Positions 1-9,660 of a stretch of 41,371 nt of DNA are shown one piece after another (position 1 is the first letter of the stretch; the number at the start of each line of letters is the position of its first letter). The DNA comes from Planctomycetaceae bacterium (GTDB lineage: Bacteria; Planctomycetota; Planctomycetia; Pirellulales; Thermoguttaceae). The notes beneath the pieces are model-generated. The model worked only from the letters and a program-made list of their open reading frames with translations. It was not told the origin of the DNA and did not search any database. The DNA lies in assembly GCA_015062085.1 (NCBI GenBank), contig SUVI01000014.1, positions 1 through 41,371 of the forward strand, written 5' to 3'. Made by a program: the position numbers and the translations under genes.

Positions 1-120
1 AAGCGGTTGCTGAAGAAGCGGTTGCTGAAGAAGCGGTTGCTGAAGAAGCGGTTGCTGAAGAAGCGGTTGCTGAAGAAGCGGTTGCTGAAGAAGCGGTTGC
101 TGAAGAAGCGGTTGCTGAAG
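1..120 (+). repeat. 15-bp tandem repeat, 8 perfect copies, in frame
   Basis: The unit AAGCGGTTGCTGAAG is repeated eight times without a mismatch and continues off the window edge. It encodes Ala-Val-Ala-Glu-Glu in the CDS. Perfect identity implies recent expansion or ongoing homogenisation. Confidence 0.95.
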
Positions 121-506
121 AAGTGAAGGCGGATGCAGAAGCGGAAGCAAAAGCTGCTGCAGAAAAAGCTGAAGCGGAAGCAAAAGCCAAGGCAGAAGCG
201 GAAGCAAAAGCTGCTGCAGAAAAAGCCGAAGCGGAAGCAAAAGCCAAGGCGGAAGCGGAAGCAAAAGCTGCTGCAGAAAAAGCTGAAGCGGAAGCAAAAG
301 CCAAGGCAGAAGCGGAAGCAAAAGCTGCTGCAGAAAAAGCCGAAGCGGAAGCAAAAGCCAAGGCAGAAGCGGAAGCAAAAGCTGCTGCAGAAAAAGCTGA
401 AGCGGAAGCAAAAGCCAAGGCGGATGGCGAAGCGAAGCACGCCTGTGTTCCGGCTCAGAAAGTCGTGCGTCCGATCTATCGTGCCCGTTACTATCGCTGC
501 AAGTAA
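3..506 (+). CDS. Ala/Glu/Lys-rich tandem-repeat protein, C-terminal part (5'-truncated)
   Basis: The reading frame is open from the window edge to a TAA at 504-506, so the start lies upstream and only 167 codons are visible. The first 40 codons are eight perfect copies of the five-residue unit AVAEE. These are followed by five copies of a 19-residue unit rich in Ala, Glu and Lys, and then a short non-repetitive basic tail ending in Arg-Tyr-Tyr-Arg-Cys-Lys. The composition predicts long, highly charged, continuous alpha-helix, as in TolA-like or other spacer proteins, but no enzymatic domain is visible. The GTG at 123 is not needed as a start because the same frame continues upstream. A strong terminator follows 29 bases downstream. 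Function is unknown; an envelope-spanning or cell-surface spacer is only a guess from composition. Confidence 0.75.
   Translation, partial: AVAEEAVAEEAVAEEAVAEEAVAEEAVAEEAVAEEAVAEEVKADAEAEAKAAAEKAEAEAKAKAEAEAKAAAEKAEAEAKAKAEAEAKAAAEKAEAEAKAKAEAEAKAAAEKAEAEAKAKAEAEAKAAAEKAEAEAKAKADGEAKHACVPAQKVVRPIYRARYYRCK
135..419 (+). repeat. 57-bp tandem repeat, 5 near-identical copies, in frame
   Basis: Five consecutive 57-bp units (135-191, 192-248, 249-305, 306-362, 363-419) encode a 19-residue Ala/Glu/Lys helix unit. Copies differ only at synonymous third positions (GCT/GCC and GCA/GCG). The GCT/GCC variant alternates between neighbours, hinting at a 114-bp higher-order unit. Confidence 0.93.
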
Positions 507-534
507 AATTTGAAGAGGTCTGCGCAGGATCAAG

Positions 535-562
535 AAGCGGTCGAAATTCGGCCGCTTTTTTT
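535..562 (+). terminator. Rho-independent terminator of the repeat-protein gene
   Basis: A 10-bp stem (535-544 with 548-557, one G-U pair) closes a 3-base loop and is followed directly by a run of T. It lies 29 bases after the stop codon at 506. Confidence 0.85.
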
Positions 563-614
563 ATGGGAGCGTTTGATTTTTGCTTTCTTTGGTACGCTGC
601 TGCGGGGAGAGCAT

Positions 615-645
615 AAAAAAGCCTCTGCACCCAGGCACAGAGGCT
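615..645 (-). terminator. Rho-independent terminator of the PPIase gene
   Basis: On the minus strand AGCCTCTG pairs with CAGAGGCT and is followed by six T (the A-run at 615-620 on the plus strand). It sits about 25 bases beyond the PPIase stop codon and is convergent with the terminator at 535-562. Confidence 0.85.
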
Positions 646-668
646 GATTTTGAGTTCAGACTGTCTGA

Positions 669-2495
669 TCATTTGGCTTCCGGGATCTGAACTTCCTGGA
701 GAGAGGTTTTGGGGTTAGCGTTTTCGAGAGCTTCCCGCGGACTCTTGATCGTTCCTTCGAGATAGTTTTCGATGGAGGCTTTGTCGTAGATCTCTTCGAA
801 AACGGCGGCGATCGCGAACTGCATTTTCTTGAAGCTGACGTCTTTTCGGATGAGTTCTTTTGCTTCGTCGAACGTGATCCCGACCGGCTCGGTGAAACCG
901 GTGCAGAGGAGGATGATGCAGACGTTCTGAACCTGAATGATCGGCGAGAGCTGACCTTCTTCCAGCGTGAACGCGGCATTTTCGATCTCGGGCTGGCCGC
1001 TGTACTTGCTGATGGGCGGGATCTCACCGCCATTTTCACGGCTTCCGGCTTCGACGGAGTACTTGCGGGCAAGCTCGGCAAAGTTTTCTTCCGTTCCGCT
1101 CTTGCGGGCTTCGGCCCAGACGCGCTGAGCTGTGCGCATATCGTTCAGGACGATGGCGCGGCAGCGGACTTTTTTACCATAGTTTGCTTCGTATCCGCGC
1201 TGCAGGTCTTCCTCGGTGACTTCATACTGATCCGCGGCGAGCTTTTCCATTGAAACGCCGGGAAGAATGACGTCGCGCATGAAACGTTCCTTCGTCACGC
1301 CGAATTTCTGCGTTACGCTGCTGAGCCAACCTTCGACATTCGGTTTGCCGTCAGCGGTCGGCGGGAAGTTCATCTCGGCTTCTTCTTCCAGTTTTTTCTG
1401 GAGGTCGGCATCCGTGATCTCGATTTTACGCCGTTTGAGTTCCTGCTCGATGAGCGTGCGGTTGATGACGCCCGTGAGGATCTCTTTTCCGTACTGGGAA
1501 AGAGCTTCGTCGCCGAGGACTGCCATGCTGATGACTTTGCCGTCAACGATCGCGGCAACACCGGGTCGGGCGTCCATTTTTGCTTTGTCTCCAAAGAAGA
1601 TCTCTACTTTTGCATTTTCGTAAAGATCCTGCATGTATTCGCCGGCGACTTCACGTTCTTTTTTCTGTTTCGCGATCGCTTCAAGTTCCGTGCGAACTTC
1701 TTCGAATTTTACGACAGCAGGAATGAGTTCCTCGCAGAGAAGGATCAGGTACTGTTCCGCGAGCGGGATGGGCTGACTGAGTTCACCCGGTTTCATGGCG
1801 AAGATGACCTTTTCGATCTCTTCACTGTTTGTGTGTTTGCGAAGCGGGGGAACGACGCCGCCGAGGGCAGCCGTGTAGCTGTCCGTCGAGTGTTCCTGCG
1901 CCAGTGCAGAGAATTTCGTTATGTCTTTTTCAAGTTCTGCGCGGATCTCGTCGGCTTTTTCCTTGGTTTTGACGGAGATCATGCGCACTTTGACGGCGGG
2001 ACCGTACTGTTTGTCGTACTCGGTCTGAAGGTCTTCTTCGGAGACTACGGCGGCCTGACCGACCAATTTGCGCAGCGCGATGGCCGGGCGAACGACTTCG
2101 TCGACGTACATTTTCGGGGAAATGCCGCGTTCTTCCTCAAGAAGTTTGAGGTATCGTTCTTTCGGAATTGAGAATTTTTCGGCAGTTTCGTCAATTTCTT
2201 TGATGATCTCCTCATCGGAGACGACGACGTTTGCCTTTTCGCATGCGTTTTGGATGATGAAGCGGTTCACGAGCGAGCCGAGGACCTGCTGGCCGTAATC
2301 GTCAAGACAGGCATCAATGACTTTTTGGCGGCTGATCTCTTCACCGTTGACGTTTGCGAGAACTTGAAGGACTGTGCGGGATGAGGCTGCCGGCGCGGCA
2401 TTCTGCGAGAATGCGTGCGTCTGGAAGAGGATGGAAACGCAAAATACCGAAAATGCGAAAAACGCGATCCGGCTCAAATATTTTTTCTGACCCAT
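669..2495 (-). CDS. Secreted/periplasmic peptidyl-prolyl isomerase with two SurA/PpiC-like modules
   Basis: This 608-residue protein has a cleavable N-terminal hydrophobic signal (about residues 8-30). Two tandem modules follow, each a helical SurA_N/trigger-factor-like segment and a parvulin rotamase domain. The first parvulin domain lies around residues 165-265 and the second around 440-540. Both contain the family signature of a Phe/Ala-Leu-Ala segment, a Tyr/His-Ser region, a Gly-Gly turn and a C-terminal 'G-x-L-S-x-I/P' strand. Parvulins catalyse cis-trans isomerisation of prolyl bonds; SurA-like members act as periplasmic chaperones for outer-membrane proteins. The start is supported by an AGGAG 7 bases upstream of ATG, and a promoter lies at 2611-2639. 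Having two complete N-domain plus parvulin pairs is unusual, since SurA has one N-domain and two rotamase domains. Client proteins are unknown. Confidence 0.85.
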   Translation of the reverse strand: MGQKKYLSRIAFFAFSVFCVSILFQTHAFSQNAAPAASSRTVLQVLANVNGEEISRQKVIDACLDDYGQQVLGSLVNRFIIQNACEKANVVVSDEEIIKEIDETAEKFSIPKERYLKLLEEERGISPKMYVDEVVRPAIALRKLVGQAAVVSEEDLQTEYDKQYGPAVKVRMISVKTKEKADEIRAELEKDITKFSALAQEHSTDSYTAALGGVVPPLRKHTNSEEIEKVIFAMKPGELSQPIPLAEQYLILLCEELIPAVVKFEEVRTELEAIAKQKKEREVAGEYMQDLYENAKVEIFFGDKAKMDARPGVAAIVDGKVISMAVLGDEALSQYGKEILTGVINRTLIEQELKRRKIEITDADLQKKLEEEAEMNFPPTADGKPNVEGWLSSVTQKFGVTKERFMRDVILPGVSMEKLAADQYEVTEEDLQRGYEANYGKKVRCRAIVLNDMRTAQRVWAEARKSGTEENFAELARKYSVEAGSRENGGEIPPISKYSGQPEIENAAFTLEEGQLSPIIQVQNVCIILLCTGFTEPVGITFDEAKELIRKDVSFKKMQFAIAAVFEEIYDKASIENYLEGTIKSPREALENANPKTSLQEVQIPEAK

Positions 2496-2581
2496 GATGG
2501 ACTCCTGTCTGTATTCGGAAATTGGGAGTGTTTCGTGAATTGCTTGGAAGTCCCTGTTTGAACCTCCTAAACGTTAGGTTT

Positions 2582-2630
2582 TTTCGGGAACTTCATCTAT
2601 TTTCTGCCATAGTATAGCGAATTCCCGAAA
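2582..2630. promoter_or_regulatory. 9-bp inverted repeat spanning the PPIase promoter -10 region (operator candidate)
   Basis: TTTCGGGAA (2582-2590) and TTCCCGAAA (2622-2630) are perfect inverted copies 31 bases apart. They flank the -10 box and the predicted start point of the minus-strand promoter. They could bind a dimeric repressor or form a hairpin in the leader; no known regulator site is recognised. Confidence 0.35.
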
Positions 2631-2639
2631 TTTACGCAA
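2611..2639 (-). promoter_or_regulatory. Sigma70-type promoter of the PPIase gene
   Basis: On the minus strand TTGCGT (2639-2634), a 17-base spacer and TATACT (2616-2611) are present. The -35 box is embedded in TCCCTCTTGCGTAAA, which resembles the -35 regions of the rpmI and second acyl-CoA synthetase promoters. The leader to the ATG at 2495 would be about 110 bases. Confidence 0.6.
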
Positions 2640-2690
2640 GAGGGATTTTTTTGAGTCTGCATATTTTTTGCGGTACCGTGTGACCGTTTT

Positions 2691-5483
<2,793 letters not shown>

Positions 5484-5511
5484 TAGACATAAAAATTTTT
5501 TATGTTATAAT
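5484..5511 (+). promoter_or_regulatory. Sigma70-type promoter
   Basis: TAGACA (5484-5489), a 16-base spacer and a consensus TATAAT (5506-5511). It lies about 50 bases before the ATG at 5559, in an AT-rich stretch. It also shows that the in-frame ATG at 5514 lies at about the transcription start and is not the real start. Confidence 0.65.
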
Positions 5512-5558
5512 TAATGGAGAAATGGATTTCGATTTATTTTTTTGTTTCGGGAGTAAAC

Positions 5559-5939
5559 ATGAAAAGATCAGTTTTTGTTTGGTGCGCAGCCCTTTTGACT
5601 GCGTTCAGCTCCTTCACGACAAGTCCGGCAAATGCAGATGACGGTATCGGTGAACTGGTTTTGACGTGTATCGCCGCTGCGGATGATGTAAACGCCGGTC
5701 TGGTGTCTTCTCTTTCTATGCCGGAATCGGCAGATGCGGAATTGGCAAAAGCCAGCGGTGCGGTCGCGTCGCGAGTTGAACCTGAATTGAGAAAAGAAGA
5801 ACGCGGTGATTCGCAGGAGAAAAAGTCGCAGAAGGCTTTGACTCGTCAAGAGATCCGCAATATGCCGCTTTTGGAGCGTCCGAATCGTCCGGGTCATTTC
5901 TACGGAAACACGGTTCGCCGACTTCATAATCGCCGTTAA
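5559..5939 (+). CDS. Small secreted protein of unknown function
   Basis: A 126-residue protein with a clear Sec signal peptide: Met-Lys-Arg, a hydrophobic core to about residue 20, and a likely cleavage after Ala-Asn-Ala. The mature part is charged and Ala/Glu-rich in the middle. It ends in a basic, Arg/Asn/Pro-rich tail (residues ~95-126, with several Arg-Pro and Arg-Arg pairs). No family is recognised. The start at 5559 was chosen over the in-frame ATG at 5514 because GGGAG lies just upstream and the promoter -10 at 5506-5511 puts 5514 at the transcription start. It stands alone between divergent ligA and the tmRNA gene. The high basic content of the tail could suit binding to an acidic surface polymer, but this is speculation. 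Confidence 0.65.
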   Translation: MKRSVFVWCAALLTAFSSFTTSPANADDGIGELVLTCIAAADDVNAGLVSSLSMPESADAELAKASGAVASRVEPELRKEERGDSQEKKSQKALTRQEIRNMPLLERPNRPGHFYGNTVRRLHNRR

Positions 5940-6156
5940 GTTAATAGTTTTGATTTAAGTTGATTTGAGTAAGTTAGAGTGGATTTTCTTTCCGCGGGAC
6001 TTTTTGTGAGGACTGCGGGATCAAAAGACTGCATTTTCAATGTGCGTCTCATCCTTTTAAAGTGTGGGACGGGCTTAAGGAAGATCCCCGTTCGGAGTGT
6101 GCGGTTTCGTGATTCTCCGATCCTTCTACGGAATTTTGTGGTTTTCCAACAGTTCC

Positions 6157-6517
6157 GGGGGCGACTGGATTCGACTGGGCAATTGAAGTGTGGGTCGCAT
6201 GCCGCGGTTGGTCAGCATGCCGCGTTAAAAGCCGACTAAAAAATAAACGCCAAAAATAATAGTATGGCTCTTGCCGCCTAAGAAGAGGCGACCGTGCACC
6301 AGTTTCCCTGACAGATGGAGACTGACTGTAGCGTAACGAAGTCTGTCTGGCCCCGATCCACTGGAGGTACGGTCGGGGCGAGATTTGGTTCCTATCTGGT
6401 CGGAGACGCACCCTGTCGGTTGGGGGCTGCTTCGGCGAGACTTAAATAAATCGACTACGCATGTAGACGCTCACAGGGAGATGTCGCAGGACGCGGGTTC
6501 GATACCCGCCGCCTCCA
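6157..6517 (+). ncRNA. ssrA: Transfer-messenger RNA (tmRNA)
   Basis: tmRNA rescues stalled ribosomes and tags the incomplete protein for proteolysis. The 5' end GGGGGCGACTGGATTCGACT is the family hallmark. It pairs with CGCCTCC (6510-6516) to make the 7-bp acceptor stem (one G-U pair), with A6517 as discriminator. The T-arm GCGGG-TTCGATA-CCCGC lies at 6493-6509. The tag frame resumes at GCC 6249-6251, aligned with the E. coli AAAAAATAGTC|GCA junction, and encodes AKNNSMALAA followed by TAA (6279-6281). The ALAA ending is the standard degradation signal. CCA is not encoded, so it must be added after transcription. A terminator follows at 6524-6556. It is a one-piece, non-permuted tmRNA of 361 bases. 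Confidence 0.97.
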
Positions 6518-6523
6518 TTTTTG

Positions 6524-6556
6524 ACCTGCGCAGATTTTTCTGGCGCAGGTTTTTTT
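6524..6556 (+). terminator. Rho-independent terminator of tmRNA
   Basis: ACCTGCGC (6524-6531) pairs perfectly with GCGCAGGT (6543-6550), followed by a run of T. It begins seven bases after the mature tmRNA 3' end. Confidence 0.9.
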
Positions 6557-6674
6557 ATTTCCTGCCTGAAATTTCTTCAGTCTGGAATTTTCCTTCCGAA
6601 ATTTTCTTCCAGACTGAAATTTTGAGTTTAAGTTTTGAAAATCAGAAGGGATCCATGCCCTGGAGGTCTGAATC

Positions 6675-9440
6675 GTGAAAAAATCGTGCTCCATTTTTAA
6701 AAAAGCCGGCTGGCTTGTGTGCGGGCTGCTGTTCATTTCGTTTTCGTCTCTTTTTGCTGAGGAAAAAAAGAAGGAGCTGCCGACGTTAGCTGAGGCGCAT
6801 TTCTGGAATCAGACACACCAGCTCCCGGTACGTGAAGTACCGATGCGCGAAATCGTTTTTGATTCGGAGGCTTCCATTTCTGCCTGCCATGCGCTGAATC
6901 AGTGCAAGCTGGCGGTCGTGAATGGTGCTTTGACGGTCCACTCCGAAGGGAGTGACCCCTACTTCATGATGCAAACGCCGCTCTATACTGCGGAAACGTG
7001 GGAAGACGGTCTGCCGAAACAGGTACGTGTTCGATTGACGCTGCGCGGAGAGCCGAATTATAGTGTGGGCATTTACTGGGTCGATTCCAAGGTGCCGAAT
7101 TTTTCGGAAGAACGAAACGGTTCTGGACTTTCTCAGCCGGATCTGACGGAGTGGAAGACGGTCGACGTAGACATTACGGCCCCCTACCCGATCCGTCAGT
7201 GGCGTGTGGATCCCGGAATGAAGAAGGGACGCATCGAGATTAAAAAGATCGAGTTTCTGGAACTGAAAGTCGACGGTCCCCAGGTCGAGACGCTGCCGAT
7301 GGAGTCCGTTCTGCGTCCTGGATTGCCCGTGAGTCCGAAATCGACGGCGGATACTCTTGCGCAGCTCGCAAGAACACCGAACAGCGGGTGGCGGAGTGAA
7401 GCGTTTACGGGCAGTTTTCCGCGTGAACCGCAGACGGTCCGGATCCGGGTCATGAATCCAGAGAATAAACCAGCCGTTTTCCGCGTAAATGGAAAAGAAG
7501 AAGCGTTTTCGCCGAAATCGAGTCGGATCTTTTCGTTCGTTTCCGATCCGAAACAGGCGGTCCAGAAGTGCGTCTGGAAGATCGAAGTGCCTGGATTTAC
7601 GCCGTTTGTGCGCGAAATGACGCTCATCCACGACGCGGAGCTGACGCCGGACTGGAAGAAGGTGAAGGGAAAAGATTTTGATTTGCGGATCTCGCCGGAC
7701 GGTCAGACTGCGTTTCTTTGTCGAAACGGGAAAAAAATCGCGGCGATCCTGGGGCTAAATTCTGAAACGATGCCGTTTTCCGTGGTGGAAAATACGATCG
7801 AGTTTCGCGTTTCCGGACCGTGTGTTCTGCCGACGGTCCGTCTTCCGGGCGAGATGACGTATGCGGCGCTTCCCGGTTTGGAACTGCTCGAAAATGGAGA
7901 GTGGAGTTCCTCGATGGCGGACATCGTGATCCCGGAGCATGACCGGATCCGTCCCGCGCCGGAACTTTTGACGCAGACGTGGGCGGGTGTCGTGACGCAG
8001 GATGGCGCGTTCCGGCTGCACTGGGCGAATCCCGCATTTCAGCCTGTTTTTGCGGTCCCGAACTATTTCGACACGACGCCGGACGCTATGTTTCGCGTAG
8101 AAGTCGGTGAAAACGCGGTCCTAAACGGCACGGAGACGGTTCGTTTGGAGTTCTCGCCGTCCGTGAACGAGACGGAATTTCTTCATGCGGCCCTGAAAGA
8201 TCAGCTTGCGCACACGAAGAGCGTTGCGGTCCGGGATCCCTCGATGATGAAGGAAGAAGAGCTGGGCGGTGCGCGGGAGAAACTTTTCGCGCTCTACCGT
8301 CAGCAGCTGGAAAGCGGTCCGATCCGCTCGGAAGCAGGCTGGGGACACTGCGCGGGTGAAAAATGGCATAAAGGGCCGGCTGGCGACATTGCGTCGGCAC
8401 TCTGGCGCATTGGCGGTGAAGTTCCGGATATGGATTTCCATCCGGGCGGCGCGCACGTGGGGAACGACTCGATCCTCTTCGTTCGCGGACGTGCCCAGAA
8501 ATGGTACTCGTGGTGCGTTGGCGGGGCGGAAGGTGTTCTGAGGGGCCGCGGAGCTGACGGAAGCTGGAGATATGCCGGCGAATACGATGTCACGCACTTT
8601 GAATCGACGGCACTTGGGCGCTGTGCGCAGCCGTGCTGGGTCCTTCTGCGCGGGTATGTGCTTTCCGGAGAAAAGAAATACCTTGACGCTGCGCTTGGAT
8701 CGATCGCCTGGTGCCGCCGATTCCACGTTGCCCGCGGAGGTCAGTGCTGGGAAATGCCGCTCCACACGCCCGACCCGCTGGCTGCTGGACAGATGGTCCG
8801 TGCGTGTGCTTTGGCGTACCGGATCACGAAAGATCCGCAGTATCTTGCCGATGCCGAGCGTTGGGCATTGGAAGGCGCGACGTACGTTTACCTCTGGGAT
8901 ACGGAGAAGAGTCCGTGGCAATTCGGTGCGTACATTGGAGTCCTTGGTGCGACGAACTGGAAGGCTCCGAACTGGATCGGACGTCCCGTGCAGTGGATCG
9001 GGACCGTTTACGCCTACGCGCTTCTGGACTATGCCGAGGCTCTAACGGAGACGGATCCGGAACGTGCGAAGCTCTGGCATCAGATGGCGGAGTGGATCAC
9101 GCTTTCTGCGGAACGCCAGATCTACCAGGACGGCGAATTCGTCGGTTTGCTTCCGGACTCGGTCCTCTGCCAGTCGGGGATCCGCTACCCGTGGAACATC
9201 AATCCGGCAGTTCCGATCGCGCTGCGTCTGCGTCTTGACGGCGAGCTGGATTCCGTGCAGATACTTTGGAACGAGAAATTCCGGACTGTGTCTCCGTATC
9301 CGTCGAAGCTGGAGGGAGACTCGCTGCGCATCCAGGCACCGGCAGGGGCGGCGTTTCAGATCATCGTGAATGGAAAAGCCAGAGACGTCAAAGCTGCTGC
9401 TGAGGGCGAGACGGTCGTTTCGCTGACGGTGGAGAACTGA
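6675..9440 (+). CDS. Large secreted protein, candidate alpha/alpha-barrel carbohydrate-active enzyme
   Basis: A 921-residue protein starting at GTG 6675, with TGGAGG upstream. The signal peptide covers residues ~1-28 and is cleaved after an Ala near Leu-Phe-Ala. The first ~500 residues look beta-rich (jelly-roll/Ig-like strands, including a segment reminiscent of carbohydrate-binding modules around 40-190). From about residue 555 the sequence turns into repeated helical hairpins rich in Trp, Tyr, Gly and His. Examples are 'WHKGPAGDIASALWR', 'HFESTALGRCAQPCW' and repeated 'ALxYAEA' helices, as seen in six-hairpin glycosidases and GH88/GH105/GH127-like folds. A short beta-rich C-terminal domain (about 850-921) closes the chain. 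No exact family or catalytic pair can be assigned by eye. It is expected to act on polysaccharide outside the cytoplasm. It is monocistronic, with a promoter or read-through from the tmRNA side not resolved. Confidence 0.6.
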   Translation: MKKSCSIFKKAGWLVCGLLFISFSSLFAEEKKKELPTLAEAHFWNQTHQLPVREVPMREIVFDSEASISACHALNQCKLAVVNGALTVHSEGSDPYFMMQTPLYTAETWEDGLPKQVRVRLTLRGEPNYSVGIYWVDSKVPNFSEERNGSGLSQPDLTEWKTVDVDITAPYPIRQWRVDPGMKKGRIEIKKIEFLELKVDGPQVETLPMESVLRPGLPVSPKSTADTLAQLARTPNSGWRSEAFTGSFPREPQTVRIRVMNPENKPAVFRVNGKEEAFSPKSSRIFSFVSDPKQAVQKCVWKIEVPGFTPFVREMTLIHDAELTPDWKKVKGKDFDLRISPDGQTAFLCRNGKKIAAILGLNSETMPFSVVENTIEFRVSGPCVLPTVRLPGEMTYAALPGLELLENGEWSSSMADIVIPEHDRIRPAPELLTQTWAGVVTQDGAFRLHWANPAFQPVFAVPNYFDTTPDAMFRVEVGENAVLNGTETVRLEFSPSVNETEFLHAALKDQLAHTKSVAVRDPSMMKEEELGGAREKLFALYRQQLESGPIRSEAGWGHCAGEKWHKGPAGDIASALWRIGGEVPDMDFHPGGAHVGNDSILFVRGRAQKWYSWCVGGAEGVLRGRGADGSWRYAGEYDVTHFESTALGRCAQPCWVLLRGYVLSGEKKYLDAALGSIAWCRRFHVARGGQCWEMPLHTPDPLAAGQMVRACALAYRITKDPQYLADAERWALEGATYVYLWDTEKSPWQFGAYIGVLGATNWKAPNWIGRPVQWIGTVYAYALLDYAEALTETDPERAKLWHQMAEWITLSAERQIYQDGEFVGLLPDSVLCQSGIRYPWNINPAVPIALRLRLDGELDSVQILWNEKFRTVSPYPSKLEGDSLRIQAPAGAAFQIIVNGKARDVKAAAEGETVVSLTVEN

Positions 9441-9530
9441 CAGAAATTTAATGGAAATTTAATGGAAATTTGAGAGAGAAAGACGGACCGCACGAAAAGA
9501 AAGCTGTGCGGATCCGGACCGGACTTTTTA

Positions 9531-9629
9531 ACGCAAAATTCACGAAAAAACGCGAAACTCACGAAGTGGTCAAGATCCTTTCGTGAGTTTTCGCGTTTGG
9601 GACGTTTTTTGCGTTTTGCGTGAAATTCA
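9531..9629. repeat. Palindromic CACGAA-type intergenic element (copy C)
   Basis: CGCGAAACTCACGAA (9551-9565) is matched by TTCGTGAGTTTTCGCG (9580-9595) in inverted orientation with one extra base. Outer words TTCACG/CGTGAA extend the symmetry to roughly 9535-9629. It lies between two convergent genes and may serve as a bidirectional terminator. The words resemble those in the elements at 31542-31756 and 33742-33953. Confidence 0.7.
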
Positions 9630-9660
9630 ATTCGGGAAACGTTTTTTTGTGTGTGTTGTT

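Noticed and set aside
1..419. Possible CRISPR-like array
   Set aside because: The units are directly adjacent without unique spacers, and the array is in frame in an open coding region.
133..513. Lys/Gln/Arg-rich frame overlapping the first repeat gene
   Set aside because: Produced by reading the 57-bp array in another frame. The frame giving Ala/Glu/Lys helix is open from the window edge, and its third-position differences are synonymous.
5940..6156. tmRNA promoter
   Set aside because: No pair of -35 and -10 boxes at acceptable spacing was convincing upstream of 6157. Processing from a longer transcript remains possible.
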